7,785 nucleotides of DNA from Gammaproteobacteria bacterium (GTDB lineage: Bacteria > Pseudomonadota > Gammaproteobacteria > SZUA-21). The position numbers and the translations under genes were made by a program. Under the pieces are notes generated by a model. It did no database searches and was not told the origin of the DNA. It saw nothing but the letters and a program-made list of their open reading frames with translations. The DNA lies in contig QIKQ01000169.1 in the NCBI GenBank assembly GCA_003233075.1, forward strand, positions 1-7,785. The letters are read 5' to 3'. This document shows, one piece after another, positions 1 through 7,590 of this stretch; the stretch's first letter is position 1, and every line of letters begins with the position of its first letter.

Positions 1-121
1 GCAAGGTTGAGTGCAAGCTGATTTCTCGATAACTGGCTACACATCGGAACTTAATATTTGTGGGACAGCAGTGAGGCATGCCTTGTCTCTATGGTTAATC
101 TCTCCTCGATACTCAAATCCA
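1..121. other. Unassigned sequence downstream of addA
   Basis: No gene can be supported here. It follows the addA TAG stop on the minus strand, and no hairpin with a T-run is visible, so there is no obvious addA terminator inside the window. It contains a perfect 10-bp palindrome AGGCATGCCT at 74-83. A minus-strand frame opens at an ATG at 79 and runs 26 codons to the window edge without a stop (it begins MPHCCPTNIKF). It has no good ribosome binding site and I do not recognise it, so it is not called as a gene. It could be the edge of a repeat or mobile element lying outside the window. Confidence 0.4.
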
Positions 122-3100
122 CTATTCATTGTCGTCAAAATGATAGGCTTCGCCAATTTCAGTAAATAATATCGTGCTAGTGATGTTGCTGCTAGGCCAG
201 ATTTTATTTATCCCCACTCGGTAATTATAAAGTTGATCGCGATAATGCTGTGCTACCGTCTCGGCTTTTTCACCTCTGTGAAATTGATGTGATTTATAAT
301 CTACGATATGAATCTGATTTCCCGCGATGACTAGTCGGTCAATAATACCGTTTATCCATTTTTTATTTTTAAAAAAACAAATTGGCATTTCATTGTAGGC
401 TTGATCATATAATTTTGCGTCGAAGTAGTTTGCAAACTGCTTATTATTAAGAGTATTTATTGCCATTTTCCAAGCTAAGCTCATTTCATCACTGGAACAA
501 CATAAACGCGCATCAGCTAATATTTGTGTTTTAATTTGTTGTTCACTGGAATTTTTCTGTGATGTTTTTAATTCCAAAATTCGGTGTACTAGTAATCCAA
601 GTAAACTCGCTTCTTCATCAATTGCAATGTCGCCAGCAGTAATTGCTGAGACATGTTGATGACTTGAATAATCTATTTCAACTTGCTCTTGTTTTAGATC
701 TAAAGAATTAGGGGGTTCTTCGAAATTGAATTCCTGTGTTTGACTTTCTAGCAGTGTTGACCAATCAATATTAACATTAGATATTTCAGACTTTATAGAA
801 TTAGAGTTTAAAGTAATTTTAGGCTCTGTACCGAATTCATAGATGCTATCAGATTCAGTATTTTGATTGAGAGTATTGAGCGCTTCAGAAATTTGTCCAA
901 ACCAGCCTAGGTTTTTTTGTCGAACGCCCTGACTGCCTGAAATAATTAAAAATTGTTTTGCACGTGTTAAAGCAACATAGAGTAAATTGGCTTCCTCTTG
1001 TTTTAAGATTTCTGCTTGTGGTGCGGTTGCCCTTTGCACAAAACTGTTTTCTTTTAAATTAGTCGGGTAGGTAAAAAACTGACTCGGCGCAGATTGCGAA
1101 CTCGGCCAGTTGATGCATAACTTAAAACTAGTGTTTGGAGTATTTTGCTCGCAGGTATCGATTAAAAAAACAATCGGCGACTCTAAGCCTTTGGCTGAAT
1201 GTACAGTTAGAAGCCGTACTCGATTGGATTCATCGAGTAGAGGTGGACTATTGGGAGCGTCCAGCGGATTTTGTCTCAGGGTTTTAATGTATTCTATGAA
1301 CCGAGGTACACTCGGATAACGTCCACTGTCCATATCGAGTGCTAAATCAATAAACTTAGCAAAATTAGCCCGTAAACGAGGTTTGAGTGCGTCGGGAAAT
1401 ACTTTCTCATAGCGCGCAACTATATTAGATTGAAAATACAGTTGATCCAACAAGTCGTGCACCGGCAATGATCCAGCTAATTGACGCCAATATTTAAGTT
1501 GCTTGAAGCAGGTACTGTAACGTGAATTGGAATTTACGAGTGTGGACTCATCAAGAAAATGATACCAGCTTGTAGAGGCGTTTGCTGCGATGTCTAGTAA
1601 CTCTAGTTCAGTAAAATTAAATATTGGCGAGCGTAGCACTTGCGCTAAGAGTAAATTATCATAAGGATTAATCAGGATGCTTAGTAAGGCGCACAAGTCT
1701 TTGACTTCGAGGCAATCTAATAAAGCGCCTCCGTGCACACCAATAAAGGGAATTTTAGCGACTGTCAGCGCTTTTTCGAAAAAGAAAACATGTGTGCGCT
1801 TGCGCATTAATATTAGAATATCTGAGTATTGTGCGGCTCGAATTTTATTATTGCTGCTAATTGAAACTTTCTTATTTATAAATTCTTTAATTTTAGCGAC
1901 CACTGCATCGGCTTCGAGGCGATAACGATCTTGGTCGCGAGAATTTCGAGCTTCGATCAGCGGATTTCTGAATTGAGTTGGCTCAGGTTTATTGTCAGGT
2001 TCAGAAAAAACAGTTAATATTTCAACTTTACCGTATAAGTCACTCAAATGAGTCGTGTGTTTTTCGAAATCGGCTAGAGTTGAGTTATTTTCGAAAACTT
2101 GGTTTACTAAATTAATAATGGCGGGTGAAGAACGTCTGGAGGATGCCAATTGATAGCTTGTGGCGTTTAAATTAGATGTTAACCAAGCGCTTGCCTCATC
2201 AAGTAGTTTTGGGTTAGCTCGACGAAATTGGTAAATAGACTGTTTTTTGTCGCCAACGATAAAAGCACTTCTTGCTAGTTCATTTTGTGAAGTAGCCATT
2301 TCAGAAAGCAATGGCAGCAACATATGCCATTGACTTGGATTGGTATCCTGAAACTCATCAACTAAAAGATGATCAATTCTTTGGTCCAGTTTGTATTGTA
2401 CCCAATGAGCATTATTTGAATGATTTAACAGCTGATAAGCCTTCCATTCTAAATCACTATAATCTAATACACGACGTTCCGTTTTTATTTTCTGAAACTC
2501 GGCTAAATATCGTGCTCCTACTTGAAACCAACTAAAGGATAAATGATATATTTTGAGTCGTTCATGTAGATCTCGTGCTTGCTCTACTTGTGGAATTAGT
2601 TCTGCAAGTACATCATAAAAGTCCTCTAAATCCGTTTCACCAATTGATGTTTCCAAAGTTTTGCTCACCTTAAACGGCTCGCTATCACCTGCTTTGAACA
2701 AGGCGTTACAACTTGCACTAAATCGTGTTTGGTAATCATAATTTAGACTTGTTGCTATGGAAATATTATTAATTCGTTTTTTCTCGTTAGCCTTATTGTG
2801 GCGTTGCAGGTAAGTGCTTAGTCGCTTAAGGAGAGTGGTGAACTGCTTATCGAAGAATGATTGCAGATATTCATTAACACTTAATGAGCTAAATTGTTTG
2901 ATGAGCAACAATTGTTCTAGCTGAGCTCTTGCGTATTCAATTCCGTTAGATTGATTTTGAATATAGGCCCACCAATCGATGCGTGCATTTAAAAATAAAT
3001 TGAGTAGCTTTTTGGTGCCTTCAGCTGAACCGCATTGATCGAATAAGTATTGTAATTGTTTTTCTGAGGCTGAGTTTTTTTCAGTTTGTAAATTGTCCTG

Positions 3101-3559
3101 AAGTCGGTTCCAAGCTTCTATTTCGATTTCGTAGCCATTATTGAGTAGTTCGAAGCCGGGAGGAATCTCCGCTTCAAGAGGGAAACGTAATAATAAATCT
3201 TGAGCGAAGGCGTGAAAGGTTGATACGCGGATAGGGTAAGCTGTGTGTAATAGTTTTTCATACAATGAGCGTGTTTTTTCAATCAACTGTGGATTAGACT
3301 TAAGTCCAATTTGTTCTAATATATGTTTCAGTTCTTTTTCATCTGCGCTAGCCCAGTGACGGGCTTGTTCATTTAAACGGCTGAGCATTTCTGCAGCCGC
3401 TTTACGCGTAAAGGTTAATGCTAATAATCTTCCAGGTTCAACGTCGCTTAATAACAATTTAAGAATTCGAGTAATGAGCATCCATGTTTTGCCTGTGCCG
3501 GCTGAGGCTTGAACACTCACATTGGCGTTTGGGTCTGTGGCTAAGATCTGATTTTGCAT
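122..3559 (-). CDS. addA: AddA-like UvrD-family helicase with C-terminal PD-(D/E)XK nuclease
   Basis: This is the motor and nuclease subunit of an AddAB-type enzyme that unwinds and resects double-strand DNA ends for RecA loading. The 1145-residue length is usual for AddA. Visible SF1 helicase motifs, in order: Walker A ASAGTGKT 18-25 (K24), LTFTRKAAAEM 48-58, STFHAF from 113, LDYSDL 365-370, Walker B VDEFQDTNPSQW 400-411, GDKKQSIYQFR 436-446, SSRRSSPAIINL 473-484, TVHSAKGLES 785-794 and EEANLLYVALTRAK 855-868. The C-terminal nuclease is complete: H992, D1074 (IIDR), D1087 and K1089 (VDYKS), then Q1109 and Y1113. Helicase and nuclease therefore both look active. The ATG at 3559 is the first usable start, because no ATG, GTG or TTG lies between it and the in-frame stop at 3638-3640. 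Its ribosome binding site is weak (GGTG, 8 bases away). It follows the addB-like gene on the same strand after a 404-bp gap. Family identity is firm; calling it AddA rather than a more general RecB-like helicase rests on the AddB-like neighbour. Confidence 0.95.
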   Translation of the reverse strand: MQNQILATDPNANVSVQASAGTGKTWMLITRILKLLLSDVEPGRLLALTFTRKAAAEMLSRLNEQARHWASADEKELKHILEQIGLKSNPQLIEKTRSLYEKLLHTAYPIRVSTFHAFAQDLLLRFPLEAEIPPGFELLNNGYEIEIEAWNRLQDNLQTEKNSASEKQLQYLFDQCGSAEGTKKLLNLFLNARIDWWAYIQNQSNGIEYARAQLEQLLLIKQFSSLSVNEYLQSFFDKQFTTLLKRLSTYLQRHNKANEKKRINNISIATSLNYDYQTRFSASCNALFKAGDSEPFKVSKTLETSIGETDLEDFYDVLAELIPQVEQARDLHERLKIYHLSFSWFQVGARYLAEFQKIKTERRVLDYSDLEWKAYQLLNHSNNAHWVQYKLDQRIDHLLVDEFQDTNPSQWHMLLPLLSEMATSQNELARSAFIVGDKKQSIYQFRRANPKLLDEASAWLTSNLNATSYQLASSRRSSPAIINLVNQVFENNSTLADFEKHTTHLSDLYGKVEILTVFSEPDNKPEPTQFRNPLIEARNSRDQDRYRLEADAVVAKIKEFINKKVSISSNNKIRAAQYSDILILMRKRTHVFFFEKALTVAKIPFIGVHGGALLDCLEVKDLCALLSILINPYDNLLLAQVLRSPIFNFTELELLDIAANASTSWYHFLDESTLVNSNSRYSTCFKQLKYWRQLAGSLPVHDLLDQLYFQSNIVARYEKVFPDALKPRLRANFAKFIDLALDMDSGRYPSVPRFIEYIKTLRQNPLDAPNSPPLLDESNRVRLLTVHSAKGLESPIVFLIDTCEQNTPNTSFKLCINWPSSQSAPSQFFTYPTNLKENSFVQRATAPQAEILKQEEANLLYVALTRAKQFLIISGSQGVRQKNLGWFGQISEALNTLNQNTESDSIYEFGTEPKITLNSNSIKSEISNVNIDWSTLLESQTQEFNFEEPPNSLDLKQEQVEIDYSSHQHVSAITAGDIAIDEEASLLGLLVHRILELKTSQKNSSEQQIKTQILADARLCCSSDEMSLAWKMAINTLNNKQFANYFDAKLYDQAYNEMPICFFKNKKWINGIIDRLVIAGNQIHIVDYKSHQFHRGEKAETVAQHYRDQLYNYRVGINKIWPSSNITSTILFTEIGEAYHFDDNE

Positions 3560-3680
3560 ATTTCGAACACCATCTTTGTAGAATTTATGAATGTATTTAG
3601 TCAGGTAACTAATAAATTCAAAGTAATTTGTTAAATATCATTCTTACATATTAATTCTTGCGTAATCCAGGTCGGAAATC

Positions 3681-3702
3681 TTTGTAGGACACGTCCTACA
3701 AA
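3681..3702. repeat. GTAG-type REP-like palindrome
   Basis: TTTGTAGGAC and GTCCTACAAA form a perfect 10-bp inverted repeat around a 2-base centre. The GTAG tetranucleotide begins at 3684, and its complement CTAC closes the other arm. Ts lie before the stem and As after it, which is the opposite of an intrinsic terminator. A short GTAG-led palindrome in an intergenic gap matches the general form of REP sequences mobilised by RAYT (TnpA-REP) transposases. Only one copy is seen here, so membership of a genomic REP family is an inference. Confidence 0.5.
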
Positions 3703-3726
3703 AAGTAAGCACTAAAAAATAAGTAT

Positions 3727-3932
3727 TTGATTAAGCAATAAAAAATAGTTAAAAATAAAATTGTGCATGTGTTTCTAAATTTTACTGCGTTTGCAATTTT
3801 TTGCTCATGGGGTAACAATGGATCCGCCTAACATGGAAGGAAAAAAAGGATTTATAAGGACGCACTAACATACGGAATTGTATTGGCTTGGAATTGCTTA
3901 TCGGATAAGGCGGTCGTAAGACTGCCTTTTTT
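3727..3932 (+). ncRNA. Possible small RNA ending at the plus-strand terminator
   Basis: Speculative. A -35-like TTGATT (3727-3732) and a -10-like TAAAAA (3750-3755) are 17 bases apart, and a good intrinsic terminator ends at 3932. Together they would give a transcript of about 170 nt starting near 3762. The promoter match is poor evidence because the region is very A/T-rich. The terminator is the solid part. The stretch could instead be the remains of a lost plus-strand gene. Confidence 0.15.
3907..3932 (+). terminator. Intrinsic terminator on the plus strand
   Basis: AAGGCGGTC (3907-3915), loop GTAA and GACTGCCTT (3920-3928) form a 9-bp stem with one G-U pair, running into six Ts at 3927-3932. 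On the minus strand the same hairpin has an A-C mismatch and no T-run after it, so it is not a good terminator for addB. No plus-strand gene is recognisable upstream, so its customer is unknown. It may end a small RNA or block antisense transcription into addB. Confidence 0.6.
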
Positions 3933-3963
3933 AATGTCCAAAAACAAATAGCCGTCATCGTAT

Positions 3964-6918
3964 TCATTCCGTGATCCAACTTTGTTGTCGACAAATACCA
4001 GACATATCACATAAACGACAAGTATTTGTGTCTCCCCAGGCATGCATTGCCTGACCTTCACTTAATTGTTTAATCATTGTCATTAATCGATCATGAGTTT
4101 GTTCGGCAGCTTGCGTTAATGTGTCAGCTTCGAGGCGTACGACTGATTTCGCACCTAAGTTGCTTAAGCGTAAATACTCGATGCTTGCTACTTTATCGTA
4201 AAGTAAGGCATAACTTAGCAGTTGAATCGACTCGCCATTGAGTACGTCTTGTTTGCTCGGTGGTGCTCCAGTTTTGTAATCAATAAGACAATTTTGATTA
4301 TTTTCATCAATATCAACTCGATCAATAATGCCCTTAATGGCGACAGATTCTGTCAGGGCTATGGTACGATATTCTTCGCTGTTTTTAATGTCGTGATTTT
4401 CTGCGTGTTTAATTTGCCAATCAACATAATCAGGTATGCGTTTTTTCCAGAGTGATAGCCAAACATTATGTTGGAAATTATTTTCGATATCTTTGGCAAA
4501 AACTTCATCTGAGATTTCAAATAATAGGCTGATAGCATCTGATCGATTTAGTTCCGTAAGCTTTTCTGCAAAGGGCCCAGAGTAAGATTCGAGATTAGAA
4601 TGAAATGCTTGTAAGCAAAGATGTACTCTATGCCCATAGTCAAGTTTAGAAAGTTGATCTCTTACTTCTTCAGATGGTTTCAATTTCAAACTGGTCGCGC
4701 AAAAGAATTGATAGGGACAATTTATTAGCTGCTGGTGATTACTTACCGATAGTGTCTCTGGTAATCCATAATCCTTCACAACAACAGTGCTACCGTGGCT
4801 GGGTTTAAGTTTTATTATGTCAGGCTGTGTTCGATTGTCGGTACGAAGATGTAAGCAGGCTTCATCAAGAAAATTATTTTCGAGATTATCATTATAGGCT
4901 AATTGATGAAATGATTGTATCGCCTCTAACCAAGGAGAGGCAGGAACTTCTTCGCCTTCATTTTCAGAAGTTCGTGTTAGCAGAATCTTGAAGTCATACA
5001 ATACAGTACTGTCTGAAATATTAGGCTTATAATCGACGGCTTCAAGTAATCGTCGATAATCGCTAAATTGATCAGCCGCATAATCATGCCAAGTTTTTAG
5101 CCCTAATTCGGCACGAACTTGATGATTAAAATAAGGGGATAAACTGGCTTGACCGGGAAATAAACTTTGTTCATTTGAGGCAATAATAATTCGTTCAAAT
5201 TTCATTAGCTTGCTTTGCGCTAGCGTCAGTAAACTCACAGTTCTAGATTCAACTTTGGGCTTGTAGTGAGCATGTTCTAAAGTTTGTGAAATCCATTGTC
5301 GAAAGTCAGACCAATTTAGCTTTATATTAATGTTCTGTGCGGTTGATTTGAGTAGTTGTAACGTTTCGAGTAATTGAATGCCAGCATCGTCTAGACGAAA
5401 TTTATCGAGTATGCCTATGGCATCTAGGCTTTTGATAAAATTTTCTACTAGCTCGTATACCGAGACAGCTTTATGACTTAAATAGGGCAGCATGTTTTTT
5501 TGCAGAGATTTAAATATTTTAAGAATGTCTTTAAGTGCTTTAGTACTGCCAGGCTTCCAGCCAAGTTTTTTACTGCGTATTTCCAAATGTGCGATATAGT
5601 CATCTAGATTGACGCCTACATTTTGTTGAATAATGATATCGTGTTCTAAACGATAAATCAGTGTTTCAAATAATTCTCGGTTTTCAACAAGATTTACGAA
5701 GGGTGATTTTAACAAATCTAAAAAGGCTTGATAGGCAAAATTTGATTCGAGACATTCCAACCAACGCTCTACGACTGTTGCAGCGCTAGTGGAAGATAAA
5801 GTCCATCCGGCTAAATCGTGCACGTGAATTCGTGAGCGCTCTAATAAGGCGCGAAGACGGCGAGCTAATTTTCGGTTTTCGACTATGATTCCGATAGATT
5901 TAATGTCGTGTTTAATCCACAAGCGAATTTGTATTTCAATTGCTTGGGCTTCTTGCTCAAAACTACGGGCAGTGAATATAGATAATTGATTTGCAATAGG
6001 ACTCGCTGGACAATGCTTTGCAAAGGACATGGCGCGGTCTTTAAATTGCGGCTCCTGCTGTTGGAAGACTTGATCAAAAAATTGTGTTTGAGGGCATCCA
6101 CAATCATCAAAGCTCAACTCGATGAGTAATTGTTTTGCTAGTAATTCTGCTTTAGTGTTTGGCCATACTTGAACTTCAGGAATGCTTATATTAATAAACA
6201 CATTGGCTCGGCTGTCTTCTAATAACTTTGCAATAAAATAATTTTCGGATTGAGAATAACTGGAGACACCGAGGAAGATTAAATCATTTAGGCTTGTCTT
6301 GTTATTCGCAATTATTGTTAATTGTTGAGCGTAATATTGGTTGAAATCGATTAAATTAAGTTCTTTGAGTTGTGCTCGCCATGCATTCCAAAGCGTATGT
6401 ACAATTTTAGTTTCATTCATGCAGTGTGGAATAAGTTGTTCTGGCAAATGGTATGCGTCTAAAATGCGTTGATTAAAACTAGAGTAATCAGAATCTAATT
6501 CGATTTGATTTAAACTGAGTTCGTCAAAAAAACTTAAGAGGGTTTCGCATAGACGCCAAGGGTCGGAATCATTTAAAAGGTCTGGGAATTCCTTGAGTGC
6601 TTCTATTAATAGTAATTCACGGCCATGATGAATTATTTCTGACTCTTGTGTACTGGCCTGATTGAGTGCCCAATCTTTTAAGGTAATGAATTCTAAACCT
6701 AGCAAAGCTTGAAAACCAAGTTTATCTATTTCACTGCTGATTTGCTTACGGAGCAAGCTGCTTTGCGAGGGCTCTTCGATAATGACGGTAAGTGAATCGA
6801 GTACAGGTAATTGATGTTGGTATTTATCCAGAATAAAGCGGACCAAGCAATCGCATGGGTCATGCGCATAAGGAATTAGGCTAATGGCAGCGTTCTTAGT
6901 GAGTGTGCTATAGGGCAA
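3964..6918 (-). CDS. addB: AddB-like PD-(D/E)XK nuclease, iron-sulfur type
   Basis: This is the probable partner subunit of the AddA-like protein in double-strand-end processing. The 984-residue length and architecture fit the proteobacterial 'probable DNA repair protein' family related to AddB (TIGR03623, from memory). The first ~650 residues are helicase-like but have no Walker A, so it should not be an ATPase. A degenerate motif region around FERIIIASNEQSLFPG resembles the AddB core. The C-terminal nuclease looks complete: H766, D866 (IIDR), D880 and K882 (IDYKTG), then Q899 and Y903. C734 (in CPYQFFC) with C967, C970 and C976 matches the four-cysteine 4Fe-4S signature of AddB nucleases. 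The start is TTG: an in-frame TAA lies only two codons upstream at 6922-6924, no ATG occurs until about residue 167, and AAGGAG precedes it. Family is firm; the symbol is by analogy, since the protein lacks the P-loop of Bacillus AddB. Confidence 0.9.
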   Translation of the reverse strand: MPYSTLTKNAAISLIPYAHDPCDCLVRFILDKYQHQLPVLDSLTVIIEEPSQSSLLRKQISSEIDKLGFQALLGLEFITLKDWALNQASTQESEIIHHGRELLLIEALKEFPDLLNDSDPWRLCETLLSFFDELSLNQIELDSDYSSFNQRILDAYHLPEQLIPHCMNETKIVHTLWNAWRAQLKELNLIDFNQYYAQQLTIIANNKTSLNDLIFLGVSSYSQSENYFIAKLLEDSRANVFINISIPEVQVWPNTKAELLAKQLLIELSFDDCGCPQTQFFDQVFQQQEPQFKDRAMSFAKHCPASPIANQLSIFTARSFEQEAQAIEIQIRLWIKHDIKSIGIIVENRKLARRLRALLERSRIHVHDLAGWTLSSTSAATVVERWLECLESNFAYQAFLDLLKSPFVNLVENRELFETLIYRLEHDIIIQQNVGVNLDDYIAHLEIRSKKLGWKPGSTKALKDILKIFKSLQKNMLPYLSHKAVSVYELVENFIKSLDAIGILDKFRLDDAGIQLLETLQLLKSTAQNINIKLNWSDFRQWISQTLEHAHYKPKVESRTVSLLTLAQSKLMKFERIIIASNEQSLFPGQASLSPYFNHQVRAELGLKTWHDYAADQFSDYRRLLEAVDYKPNISDSTVLYDFKILLTRTSENEGEEVPASPWLEAIQSFHQLAYNDNLENNFLDEACLHLRTDNRTQPDIIKLKPSHGSTVVVKDYGLPETLSVSNHQQLINCPYQFFCATSLKLKPSEEVRDQLSKLDYGHRVHLCLQAFHSNLESYSGPFAEKLTELNRSDAISLLFEISDEVFAKDIENNFQHNVWLSLWKKRIPDYVDWQIKHAENHDIKNSEEYRTIALTESVAIKGIIDRVDIDENNQNCLIDYKTGAPPSKQDVLNGESIQLLSYALLYDKVASIEYLRLSNLGAKSVVRLEADTLTQAAEQTHDRLMTMIKQLSEGQAMHAWGDTNTCRLCDMSGICRQQSWITE

Positions 6919-6929
6919 GGCTTATTTTA

Positions 6930-6935
6930 CTCCTT
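6930..6935 (-). promoter_or_regulatory. Ribosome binding site of the addB-like gene
   Basis: AAGGAG on the minus strand lies 11 bases before the TTG start at 6918. It decides the start, because the frame is closed just upstream and no ATG exists in the first ~160 codons. The spacing is a little longer than ideal, and the combination with TTG suggests modest translation. Confidence 0.6.
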
Positions 6936-6953
6936 GGGATTTGTGTCTTTACT

Positions 6954-7114
6954 CTTTAGGACACTCTAAAAATTGCTCTTTTGCCCTCAGGCGGCGTTGT
7001 CGGACTTTTTAAAATGCGGGGTCGCGCAGCGATAAACTGCGTGTAAACTGCGCTTTTAAAAAGTCCTCTGCCTTGCCTGAGAACAAAATTACTAATTTTT
7101 AGAGGTACCCTTTA
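6954..7114. mobile_element. MITE-like palindromic element with 5-bp target duplication
   Basis: The core at 6959-7109 (151 bp) is one long imperfect inverted repeat. Paired arms from outside in: 6959-6974 with 7094-7109 (13 of 16 matching, ends GG/CC), TTTTG 6979-6983 with 7084-7088, CTCAGGC 6986-6992 with 7075-7081, a perfect 13-bp arm 7002-7014 with 7054-7066, and GCGCAG 7024-7029 with 7048-7053. The core is flanked by CTTTA at 6954-6958 and 7110-7114, a likely target-site duplication. It has no coding capacity, so a non-autonomous element moved by a transposase elsewhere is the best reading; the IS family is not recognised. It begins 6 bases past the fdxA stop, and the addB start lies 35 bases beyond it. 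On the shared transcript it would fold into a long hairpin that could attenuate or stabilise the message. Confidence 0.7.
7033..7052 (+). repeat. Tandem TAAACTGCG repeat in the MITE centre
   Basis: TAAACTGCG occurs twice, at 7033-7041 and 7044-7052, with an 11-bp period. The pair lies in the loop region of the palindrome. Its role is unknown; about one helical turn of spacing would suit a paired protein-binding site, but that is a guess. Confidence 0.6.
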
Positions 7115-7120
7115 CTGAAT

Positions 7121-7450
7121 TTAGCGTTCGAGAAGATCTAATTTGCCCGTTTTTTCTTTCCAATCGTCTGCATCAGCTGGCGCATCTTTCATTTCAGTAA
7201 TAACATGCCAAGATTCTAATTGTGATAATTCTTCATTAAGTTTAAGAAAATGTTCTTGTCCGGCAGGAATTTCATCTTCGGCGTATATTGCGTTGACCGG
7301 ACATTCTGGCTCACACAAGCTGCAGTCGATGCATTCTTCTGGGTCAATCACTAAAAAATTGGGTCCTTCGTAGAAGCAATCAACAGGGCAAACTTCGACA
7401 CAATCAGTGTATTTGCATTTGATGCAGCTTTCAACTACTACGTATGTCAT
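7121..7450 (-). CDS. fdxA: Seven-iron ferredoxin (3Fe-4S and 4Fe-4S), FdxA type
   Basis: This is a small soluble cytoplasmic electron carrier with one 3Fe-4S and one 4Fe-4S cluster. The 109 residues closely follow Azotobacter vinelandii ferredoxin I, including CIKCKYTDCVEVCPVDCFYE near the N-terminus and CIDCSLCEPECP at 40-51. By alignment with that protein, C9, C17 and C50 bind the 3Fe-4S cluster and C21, C40, C43 and C46 bind the 4Fe-4S cluster, leaving C12 and C25 as non-ligands. The acidic C-terminal extension (to KLDLLER) is typical of the family, so the gene is full length. The ATG at 7450 gives the expected N-terminus (MTYVV); its ribosome binding site is weak and A/T-rich. A sigma-70-like promoter lies 44 bases upstream. 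The physiological partner is not evident, and no functional link to the addB-like gene downstream should be assumed. The MITE begins 6 bases past its stop. Confidence 0.97.
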   Translation of the reverse strand: MTYVVVESCIKCKYTDCVEVCPVDCFYEGPNFLVIDPEECIDCSLCEPECPVNAIYAEDEIPAGQEHFLKLNEELSQLESWHVITEMKDAPADADDWKEKTGKLDLLER

Positions 7451-7493
7451 AAATTATTAACTCGATTAATAAATTTAACTTTAGAATAAAAAG

Positions 7494-7522
7494 ATCTTAG
7501 TGATTGTCCGCTAATCCGACAA
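7494..7522 (-). promoter_or_regulatory. Probable sigma-70 promoter of fdxA
   Basis: On the minus strand, TTGTCG (7517-7522) and TAAGAT (7494-7499) are exactly 17 bases apart. Each matches 4 of 6 consensus positions. Transcription would start near 7487, giving a leader of about 35-40 nt before the ATG at 7450. The fit is moderate and the surroundings are A/T-rich, so other start sites are possible. Confidence 0.4.
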
Positions 7523-7565
7523 GTCATTAATTGTGTAAAAAAAGTATTTTAACACATTAATTTTG

Positions 7566-7579
7566 TTTTGATATCAAAA
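7566..7579. repeat. Perfect 14-bp AT-rich palindrome
   Basis: TTTTGATATCAAAA is a perfect palindrome upstream of the fdxA promoter, followed by more As. It could be an operator or simply part of an A/T-rich spacer. It is not an FNR site, which needs four bases between TTGAT and ATCAA. Confidence 0.35.
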
Positions 7580-7590
7580 AAAAACGAATT

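Larger units (their letters stand above)
3560..3963. other. Intergenic gap between the addB-like and addA-like genes
   Basis: This 404-bp gap has no convincing gene. Going right to left, in the direction of the flanking genes, it holds an inverted repeat just after the addB stop that reads as a terminator only on the plus strand (3907-3932), then a very A/T-rich stretch, then a REP-like palindrome (3681-3702), then the short addA leader. Several short frames cross it, but none has a good start site or recognisable protein features. I found no strong minus-strand promoter for addA. It is unclear whether addA is read through from addB or has its own promoter. Confidence 0.6.

Noticed and set aside
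3818..3868. A 16-residue plus-strand frame (begins MDPPNMEGKK) with GGGG five bases upstream
   Set aside because: It is too short to judge, with no known motif. It could be a mini-ORF in the possible small RNA, but nothing supports translation.
3782..4061. Two overlapping minus-strand frames of about 70 codons around the end of the addB-like gene
   Set aside because: They overlap each other and the 3' end of addB, cross the terminator hairpin, lack good ribosome binding sites and show no protein features. They look like chance frames.
122..6918. The helicase-nuclease plus nuclease pair as a new defence system
   Set aside because: Motif order, lengths and the iron-sulfur nuclease match housekeeping AddAB-type end-processing enzymes, and no other defence-like gene lies beside them.
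7566..7579. TTGATATCAA as a possible FNR site controlling fdxA
   Set aside because: FNR half-sites need a four-base spacer, and here the halves abut. A palindrome in A/T-rich DNA is weak evidence on its own.
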